This document shows, piece by piece, positions 5,213-9,776 of a stretch of DNA of 9,776 nt (position 1 is its first letter; the number at the start of each line of letters is the position of its first letter). Source of the stretch: Candidatus Zixiibacteriota bacterium (lineage in GTDB: Bacteria; Zixibacteria; MSB-5A5; JAABVY01; JAHJOQ01); assembly GCA_030631455.1 (NCBI GenBank), contig DAOVLC010000027.1, positions 1 through 9,776 of the forward strand, given 5' to 3'. Both the position numbers and the translations under genes were made by a program. Under the pieces are notes generated by a model. It searched no databases and was not told the DNA's origin. It saw only the letters and a program-made list of their open reading frames with translations.

Positions 5213-8168
5213 ACTTTCTTATGCTGTCAACGAGCCTGTCAATAACTCCGGTCACTTTCGCCGTTCGTTCGAGGAAATCGCCGTACAGCTTCTCGGCAGC
5301 CTCGGTATTTTCGCCATAGCCCATGCTAGCAGCTACTGGCGGAAGGCAATCTTTGTCGATGACATTATGTGCGGCAACCTTAAGGCGATACAGATCGCGG
5401 AGGTTCTTTATGAAGTTGAGATGATTTTCGATGTACGCAAAGTCCTTGGCATGTCTTGGCTCGATTTCGACAAGCCGCCTCAGGAACTTCCTCGACAGCG
5501 GATCGCGCACCCTGTGTTTGACCTCGTACATCAGCAGGAGCATTTCTATATCCCGCAATCCACCCGGGCATTCCTTGATATTATTTCTCTGATCCTCGCC
5601 TTCGGCATGGCGGGAGTTCATCTCTTCTCTCATATATTCGATGTACTCCTGCGAACGGGCGAAGATCAACGGGCTGATGATCTCATCTTGCAGTCTCTGC
5701 TCGAGCTTGTTGCTGCCGACAAGCATCCTCGAACTCAATAGCTGGGACTGATCCACAAAAATGTCTTCACTTCCGCTGCTAAGAAATTCAGCGAGTTGAT
5801 CGAGGCGTATCACATAGCTGCCGAATTCGTCTGCGAAGCGGTGGTGGGGGAGGATCCCGCGTTTGAGTATGTGCGAGTTCATCTTGCCGATAATCTTGTT
5901 GCAGTAATCTATCTCATCGGTGTCGGTGGAATCGAGGAGGACGATCAGGTCGTAGTCGTCATCGAAACCCTGTTCCCGAGCGTGACCGCCTGTCGCATAA
6001 AGCGCGAAGCGGTCGCGAGTATGCATCGAGTATCCGAGCGACAGGTGTATGTCCTGCTGGCAGTATTTGAACAGACGGTGAGTATAGTTATCGCAGAACT
6101 CGATGAACTCGGCATCGGTGCGTTCACAATCAGCGCCTGACATCGCCAGCAGGCTTGTTCGGACAAATTCCAGGTCGTAGTAGTCGCCGAGCCGTTCGAT
6201 CCGTTCTGTCAGGGATGGTATCGAAGTCAGGTCGCTAAAGAAACCATTTGTGACCTCTCGGAGTTTGTCGTTGTTGTGAAGGTTCCTGATGAATGCAGGG
6301 TGCTTGGTTATAATCTGGTGGAAATGCCGTTTGAAGAAATGGCTGCTTTCGTAATGTACGTTTGCCAGCGCACGAAGCTGTCTGTGGACAGGATATGGTT
6401 CCGGCACAGCCGGTTCCCTGTGGGCGAGTTCAACAAACCTGGCCAACGACTCCCATTCGATTAGCGCCAGAAAACTGTTGAGTGCCTGAGGGTAAGCGTG
6501 CAGCATGTGTGCCAGAGAGGTTGGCCCGCCCGGGAGCCTGCTCAATTCATCTATGTATAGTCGGCTGACAGAGTTGAATATTGACTTAGCAACGTCACTC
6601 TTTGCTTTCTCCCCTAAGATGACAAGGAACCTGAGAACCGAGCCAGGATCGTATCTCGTTCCCGAGACATATCCCTGAGCGACTTTGGCACGGACTCTTT
6701 CATGCAACTGATCAAAACTGCTGATGAACTCATCATAGAAAGAACTGTTCTCGCCACTTAGCTCCTCGATGAAATCGTCCCAATAGGTAAATCCCTTGGC
6801 AGACTTCACAGCCCGAATGAAATCGACTGCAAGGTTCCCCATATAGCCCGGTGTTCTGTAGATAGCTCCGGAGAATATCGGCTTGAAGGCGCTGACCTCT
6901 CGAAGGTGCTTCTTTAGGTCTCCCGTTAGCGTTTCAGTAGCCTGGATACTCTCATCGAGGAATTCATAGTAGTTCACCAACATGAAATCTTTGGCGGAAA
7001 CCACACCTTTGTTCTGAAATCCCATCATTCCAGCGAGTTCCGCCACCGCAGTTTCGATACCGGGTTCACCCAGATCGATGTCCTCATCCTGGGCAACAAT
7101 AATCTGGTAGAGATGCCTGAACAATTCGAAAAAACTGAGAGCTTGTTCGAGATCAGTGTATTGAGCCAGCCGTACAGCATTCTTTTCCTTGAGTTCATCG
7201 ATTATATCCCAGGCATTGGATCTGTGCACTCCGTGCACGAGTTTGAGGGCTGACAATAGGCTCTTTATCGGGCGCAGTGCGTCATCCTTGGGGTTGATCG
7301 ATTTCGGTGGCTTCATGCGATTCAGAAGAGAGCGAACCTCGGACAGTATGCCGCGAAGATAACCTTCGTGGAAGTGATTTTCTTTCTGCCATGTATCATG
7401 GTAGAAACGATTCGTTACACGTGCCTGAAACTCATCATGCAGGGGATAGCTACCTAAAATAGCGGCAGCTCCGAGCATTTCAGTGGCCATAACGAAATCA
7501 TAGGCGCCCTTGTCTAATGTCTCTTCATACTGTTCGATAGTGGCAGTCAGGCTATTTTCTCCAACATGTTCTGAAAGATGAAAGTGAAGGCGCGTCGCTT
7601 TCTTGAACATCTGGCTCGCCAGGCGGCTGATTGCGAGGTTGAGACTCTCCGAGTCCCCGGGTTCCTTGTGGATTATGCCGAGGTCAATATCGTCCTGGTC
7701 AGCCCTGGTTCCGACGCCGAGCATGACGTATTCCGGGCAGCCCTCCTTGTCGATGAACAAATCCAGCAGCCGTTCCATGTAGCACTTTGTCAGATTGCGG
7801 AACATCCGACCGGTCTCAAGCATTAGCCTTTTGCTTGTCTCCCATCGGTGCGGCCCTGAGGCCAGCTCCAGTTTCACAATATCCACCATACGCAGGTTCA
7901 TTTGCAGAAACTGCAACGCGAAATAGCAGCCGAGGAAGTCGAGTTGCTCATTGGTGTCGGAGGTAATCTCGAGAATAGTGTCCATCTCTCCGGGAATCTC
8001 CATCGAATAGCTCCAAAGGTGTACGCTTTCCCGCCTCCCATGCTGCTCGAGAGCTGATGTCAGTTTTTCGATGTTGGTGGAGATGATATGGAGGTACTTG
8101 CGGTTGTAGTTGCCCAGCGCCGCGGTTCGTTCAGTCAGACGAGTTAGTGGGTCTTTCAATGGACTCAA
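5211..8168 (-). CDS. Tandem nucleotidyltransferase protein, distant GlnE/GlnD relative
   Basis: This 985-residue cytoplasmic protein has two sites of the GlnE/GlnD/DUF294 nucleotidyltransferase type. Site 1 (149-165) reads LGVGTRADQDDIDLGII, with the G-x-G and paired aspartates D160/D162. Site 2 (724-746) has ATGGHAREQ followed by FDDDYDLIVLLD, with D736-D740 supplying the acidic pair. A GlnD/GlnE-like element, IKECPGGLRDIE (864-875), follows site 2 only, preceded by a QSQLLSSRMLVGS segment (807-819) like the family's arginine-bearing helix. The remaining roughly 550 residues between sites look helical. Two sites about 570 residues apart and total length match GlnE (glutamine synthetase adenylyltransferase, about 950 residues) better than GlnD; no HD or ACT domain is apparent. 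The start is uncertain: TTG 8168 has AGAGG one base before it, TTG 8159 has it 10 bases before. Substrate unknown; glutamine synthetase or a PII-like protein is inference only. Confidence 0.75.
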   Translation of the reverse strand: MSPLKDPLTRLTERTAALGNYNRKYLHIISTNIEKLTSALEQHGRRESVHLWSYSMEIPGEMDTILEITSDTNEQLDFLGCYFALQFLQMNLRMVDIVKLELASGPHRWETSKRLMLETGRMFRNLTKCYMERLLDLFIDKEGCPEYVMLGVGTRADQDDIDLGIIHKEPGDSESLNLAISRLASQMFKKATRLHFHLSEHVGENSLTATIEQYEETLDKGAYDFVMATEMLGAAAILGSYPLHDEFQARVTNRFYHDTWQKENHFHEGYLRGILSEVRSLLNRMKPPKSINPKDDALRPIKSLLSALKLVHGVHRSNAWDIIDELKEKNAVRLAQYTDLEQALSFFELFRHLYQIIVAQDEDIDLGEPGIETAVAELAGMMGFQNKGVVSAKDFMLVNYYEFLDESIQATETLTGDLKKHLREVSAFKPIFSGAIYRTPGYMGNLAVDFIRAVKSAKGFTYWDDFIEELSGENSSFYDEFISSFDQLHERVRAKVAQGYVSGTRYDPGSVLRFLVILGEKAKSDVAKSIFNSVSRLYIDELSRLPGGPTSLAHMLHAYPQALNSFLALIEWESLARFVELAHREPAVPEPYPVHRQLRALANVHYESSHFFKRHFHQIITKHPAFIRNLHNNDKLREVTNGFFSDLTSIPSLTERIERLGDYYDLEFVRTSLLAMSGADCERTDAEFIEFCDNYTHRLFKYCQQDIHLSLGYSMHTRDRFALYATGGHAREQGFDDDYDLIVLLDSTDTDEIDYCNKIIGKMNSHILKRGILPHHRFADEFGSYVIRLDQLAEFLSSGSEDIFVDQSQLLSSRMLVGSNKLEQRLQDEIISPLIFARSQEYIEYMREEMNSRHAEGEDQRNNIKECPGGLRDIEMLLLMYEVKHRVRDPLSRKFLRRLVEIEPRHAKDFAYIENHLNFIKNLRDLYRLKVAAHNVIDKDCLPPVAASMGYGENTEAAEKLYGDFLERTAKVTGVIDRLVDSIRK

Positions 8169-8289
8169 ACCTCTTGCTGATGGAAACTTGTTTCGGTTGC
8201 CATAAGGAGATCACAAGATTCCTGTTATTACACGTCTGTTCTACACCCAGAAGTACAATGCAACAGTCGGTTTCTCCTCTGCCATGTTC
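8169..8289 (-). other. Gap between korC and the nucleotidyltransferase gene
   Basis: The 121 bases hold no clear terminator or promoter, so the two minus-strand genes may be co-transcribed. A 14-codon frame (MAEEKPTVALYFWV) starts at ATG 8285, 4 bases after the korC stop, and ends at TAG 8243-8241. A small inverted repeat, GAAAC-TT-GTTTC, lies at 8183-8194 just before the nucleotidyltransferase start. Confidence 0.4.
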
Positions 8290-8838
8290 TTATTTCTCGA
8301 GCTCTTGGGCGGCTTCCAGGCCGGCCTCATAAGCCTTCATATAAATATCTTCGGATTTTTTCGGAATGCGGGCCAGTATTGCTTGACGAATATACTTGAC
8401 ACCGGTGACATCATTTATTTGGGCGAAAAAGCCGAGAGCGACGATATTGACCATGTTCGGCCTGCCGCATGAACTTTCGGCGATCTCAAGAAACGGCACC
8501 GAAAACAACTTTTTATCGGTCGCCTGATCATTTGTCCGGACGTTCTGATCGACCACCAATATCCCATTCGACACCAGGTCCGGTATGTATTTGTCGTAGG
8601 CCTCCTGTGTCAGAGCCATCAGGAAGTCAACGGTATCGACCTTCGGATAATCGATGGTCTCATCGGAGATAATTATCTCCGCCCGGCTCTCGCTCCCTCT
8701 GGCCTCTGGCCCGTAGGAGCAACTCTCTGCCGCATTCTTGTTATCATATATTGCAGCCGCTTCTGCCAGTATCCGTGCCGCCTGTATCAGCCCCTGTCCG
8801 CCGGCGCCACTGAATCTGATACTATACCTAAGAGCCAT
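8290..8838 (-). CDS. korC: 2-oxoacid:ferredoxin oxidoreductase, gamma subunit
   Basis: This 182-residue protein is the separate gamma subunit of a 2-oxoacid:ferredoxin oxidoreductase, which joins 2-oxoacid decarboxylation, CoA-thioester formation and ferredoxin reduction, or the reverse. Family marks are the FSGAGGQGL loop (residues 9-17) at the N-terminus and SYGPEARGSESRAEIIISDE (41-60). The length is typical for a stand-alone gamma domain. Start ATG 8838 has a GGAG 4 bases before it. It is divergent from korD-korA, whereas these subunits are usually transcribed together, but it surely belongs to the same enzyme by position and by the lack of a gamma domain at the KorA N-terminus. 2-oxoglutarate is the likely substrate given a KorD/KorA-type partner set; pyruvate or branched-chain oxoacids cannot be excluded. 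Confidence 0.9.
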   Translation of the reverse strand: MALRYSIRFSGAGGQGLIQAARILAEAAAIYDNKNAAESCSYGPEARGSESRAEIIISDETIDYPKVDTVDFLMALTQEAYDKYIPDLVSNGILVVDQNVRTNDQATDKKLFSVPFLEIAESSCGRPNMVNIVALGFFAQINDVTGVKYIRQAILARIPKKSEDIYMKAYEAGLEAAQELEK

Positions 8839-8888
8839 TTCTCTCCATTTGTCGACCAGACTTTTGATGTTCTGATTCGATCTGCTCG

Positions 8889-8917
8889 AATATACACCGA
8901 TTTGGGAGAGTCAGCAA
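8889..8917 (-). promoter_or_regulatory. Candidate promoter for korC
   Basis: On the minus strand TTGCTG (8917-8912) is followed after 17 bases by TATATT (8894-8889, five of six consensus bases). The leader to ATG 8838 would be about 45 bases. The -35 is weak (three of six), so an activator may help. Confidence 0.38.
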
Positions 8918-8949
8918 CAGAGAAAAGAGTATGATTTCATGTTTGCGTG

Positions 8950-9196
8950 GTCATGCATATGGTCACTTGGACAAGTCAGGTATCCACGATCAACATTTTT
9001 TGGTACCGTAGTTTTTTCACAAATTTGTTGGACATTTGGAGTCGAATATATTAGATTACCCGTTGCCGGAAATCGCAGTGTTTATAGGGGTATCGGTTGT
9101 GGAAGCCGAAATGATCCTTATTCACTTGAAACGAGGTTGTGAACGTAATTCTTTCTTGATGTGAAATCGGTTGTAACTGTTCTTTGTCATGCATAT
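8950..9196 (+). repeat. Two copies of an 11-base direct repeat in the kor intergenic region
   Basis: GTCATGCATAT occurs at 8950-8960 and at 9186-9196, same orientation, and includes the palindrome ATGCAT. The first copy is about 33 bases beyond the korC -35; the second overlaps the spacer and -10 of the korD candidate promoter. Position fits operator sites shared by divergent genes; chance is possible in A+T-rich DNA. Confidence 0.4.
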
Positions 9197-9199
9197 AAC
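9171..9199 (+). promoter_or_regulatory. Candidate promoter for korD-korA
   Basis: TTGTAA (9171-9176) is followed after 17 bases by TATAAC (9194-9199, five of six). The start would fall near 9206 and the leader would be about 95 bases. Both direct repeats of the region touch this promoter: ATCGGTTGT at its -35 and GTCATGCATAT at its -10. Confidence 0.4.
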
Positions 9200-9301
9200 G
9201 AGTACGAGGACTTCATCATATCAGCAGTATAGAACTCACAGCCGAATTAATAAAGACAGAAAAATACAAACTCTAATGCGGCCCAGGAGCGGAGGCCTTA
9301 T

Positions 9302-9583
9302 ATGAAACTTTGGAGAACCCCGTTAGATGTCCACAAGCTTAAGATCCCCAGGGGTGAACTTCACATCATAAAGGAGCGCTGTAAGGGTTGCGGATTCTGC
9401 GTGGAATACTGCCCCAAAGGCGTTCTGGTGCTTTCAGATGAATTCAACTCCAAGGGCTATCACCCTCCGGTAGCCGTCAAGCCTGATGAATGCGTCAACT
9501 GCGATCTCTGTGAGGTACTTTGCCCCGACTTCGCCATCTACTGTGTGCGGGTCGAGGAGGGAGAGAAGGAGGTAACCAATTGA
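9302..9583 (+). CDS. korD: 2-oxoacid:ferredoxin oxidoreductase, delta subunit (ferredoxin with two [4Fe-4S] clusters)
   Basis: KorD is the ferredoxin-like subunit that passes electrons between the thiamine-diphosphate site of the alpha/beta subunits and external ferredoxin. The 93-residue protein has two complete motifs: C27, C30, C33, C37-proline (CKGCGFCVEYCP) and C64, C67, C70, C74-proline (CVNCDLCEVLCP). A perfect GGAGG (9291-9295) lies 6 bases before ATG 9302. Its stop overlaps the TTG start of korA by 4 bases, so the two are translationally coupled. Length and cluster layout are normal for KorD; a free-standing ferredoxin is unlikely given the coupling with korA. Confidence 0.92.
   Translation: MKLWRTPLDVHKLKIPRGELHIIKERCKGCGFCVEYCPKGVLVLSDEFNSKGYHPPVAVKPDECVNCDLCEVLCPDFAIYCVRVEEGEKEVTN
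9566..9572 (+). promoter_or_regulatory. Ribosome binding site choosing TTG 9580 for korA
   Basis: AAGGAGG at 9566-9572, inside the end of korD, is 7 bases before TTG 9580 and fixes the unusual start. Confidence 0.75.
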
Positions 9584-9776
9584 AAGCGGATCCCAGGAAT
9601 GTCCTTACAGGTGCTCATTACCTTGACGGTAATCATGCAAGCGCCGAGGGTGGTATTGCAGCCGGCTGCAAGTTTTTCGCCGGATACCCTATTACGCCGT
9701 CCACGGAAATCGCGGAGAGGATTTCGAGGCGATTCCCTCTCATCGGCGGGGTTTTCATCCAGATGGAGGATGAACT
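9580..9776 (+). CDS. korA: 2-oxoacid:ferredoxin oxidoreductase, alpha subunit, N-terminal part, cut by window edge
   Basis: KorA carries the pyrimidine-binding domain for thiamine diphosphate. The 65 visible codons begin at TTG 9580, whose last two bases belong to the korD stop, and are open to the right edge; the full protein is usually about 370 residues in the split form. Recognisable segments are GNHASAEGG (17-25), FFAGYPITPSTEIAE (32-46), typical of the alpha subunit, and FIQMEDE (59-65), which contains the conserved glutamate region. There is no gamma domain fused at the N-terminus, in agreement with the separate korC. The beta subunit korB is expected just beyond the window. The family is certain; 2-oxoglutarate as substrate is inferred. 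Confidence 0.93.
   Translation, partial: MKADPRNVLTGAHYLDGNHASAEGGIAAGCKFFAGYPITPSTEIAERISRRFPLIGGVFIQMEDE

Larger units (their letters stand above)
8839..9301. other. Divergent kor intergenic region
   Basis: This 463-base, A+T-rich region lies between korC (minus) and korD (plus). It contains a candidate promoter for each side (8889-8917 minus, 9171-9199 plus), an exact 11-base repeat (8950-8960, 9186-9196), a 9-base repeat ATCGGTTGT (9092-9100, 9166-9174), and a perfect 10-base palindrome ACAAATTTGT (9019-9028). I see no coding sequence; the 67-codon plus frame at 8939-9142 has neither a ribosome binding site nor recognisable features. Confidence 0.6.

Noticed and set aside
5205..5741. 178-codon plus-strand open frame
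   Set aside because: It is antisense to the conserved PGGLRDIE region of the nucleotidyltransferase gene and has no features of its own.
8168..8206. Twelve-codon minus-strand frame (MATETSFHQQEV) ending in TGA over TTG 8168
   Set aside because: The stop/start overlap is suggestive, but the frame is very short and is preceded by a pyrimidine-rich stretch instead of a ribosome binding site.
8939..9142. 67-codon plus-strand frame in the kor intergenic region
   Set aside because: No ribosome binding site, odd composition, and it covers promoter-like and repeat sequences.

Overview
The window looks like a bacterial chromosome segment of moderate GC content from an organism with anaerobic, ferredoxin- and thiol/disulfide-linked redox metabolism. 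Evidence is the set of iron-sulfur proteins of the heterodisulfide reductase (Hdr)/DsrMK type next to a 2-oxoacid:ferredoxin oxidoreductase locus. Gene style (long divergent leaders, several TTG starts, strong GGAGG ribosome binding sites) is bacterial. A little-cultured phylum such as Zixibacteria or another FCB-group lineage would fit, but this is an impression from gene content; nothing here fixes the taxonomy.

Layout: (1) 1-356, minus strand, the first 118 codons of purM (purine synthesis), cut by the window edge. (2) 357-987, a long divergent intergenic region with candidate promoters facing both ways, two leader hairpins, a possible short ORF (869-988) and a very weak helix-turn-helix-like remnant. 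(3) 988-5081, plus strand, a four-gene redox cluster: a NarI/DsrM-type membrane cytochrome b, a DsrK/HdrD-type iron-sulfur protein, HdrC and HdrB. The first two genes overlap by 8 bases and the last two are 1 base apart; a 180-base gap with a possible internal promoter separates the pairs. (4) 5211-8168, minus strand, a 985-residue protein with two nucleotidyltransferase-like sites, distantly related to GlnE/GlnD, convergent with hdrB. (5) 8290-8838, minus strand, korC, the gamma subunit of a 2-oxoacid:ferredoxin oxidoreductase. (6) 8839-9301, a divergent intergenic region with candidate promoters on both sides and an exact 11-base repeat, one copy of which overlaps the korD promoter. (7) 9302-9776, plus strand, korD (two-cluster ferredoxin) and the start of korA (alpha subunit), overlapping by 4 bases.

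How the parts may work together: the membrane b-type cytochrome and the DsrK-like protein should form a quinone-linked module that passes electrons between the menaquinone pool and a cytoplasmic thiol/disulfide partner. HdrCB carries two complete CCG motifs and should hold the catalytic site of a soluble disulfide reductase. No HdrA flavoprotein, DsrC, hydrogenase or formate dehydrogenase gene is in the window, so the partner and direction of electron flow are unknown. The Kor enzyme makes or uses reduced ferredoxin at a 2-oxoacid (probably 2-oxoglutarate) step. The tandem nucleotidyltransferase may modify a regulator of nitrogen or carbon metabolism, but its substrate cannot be read from sequence. 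I see no rRNA, tRNA, CRISPR array or complete mobile element.
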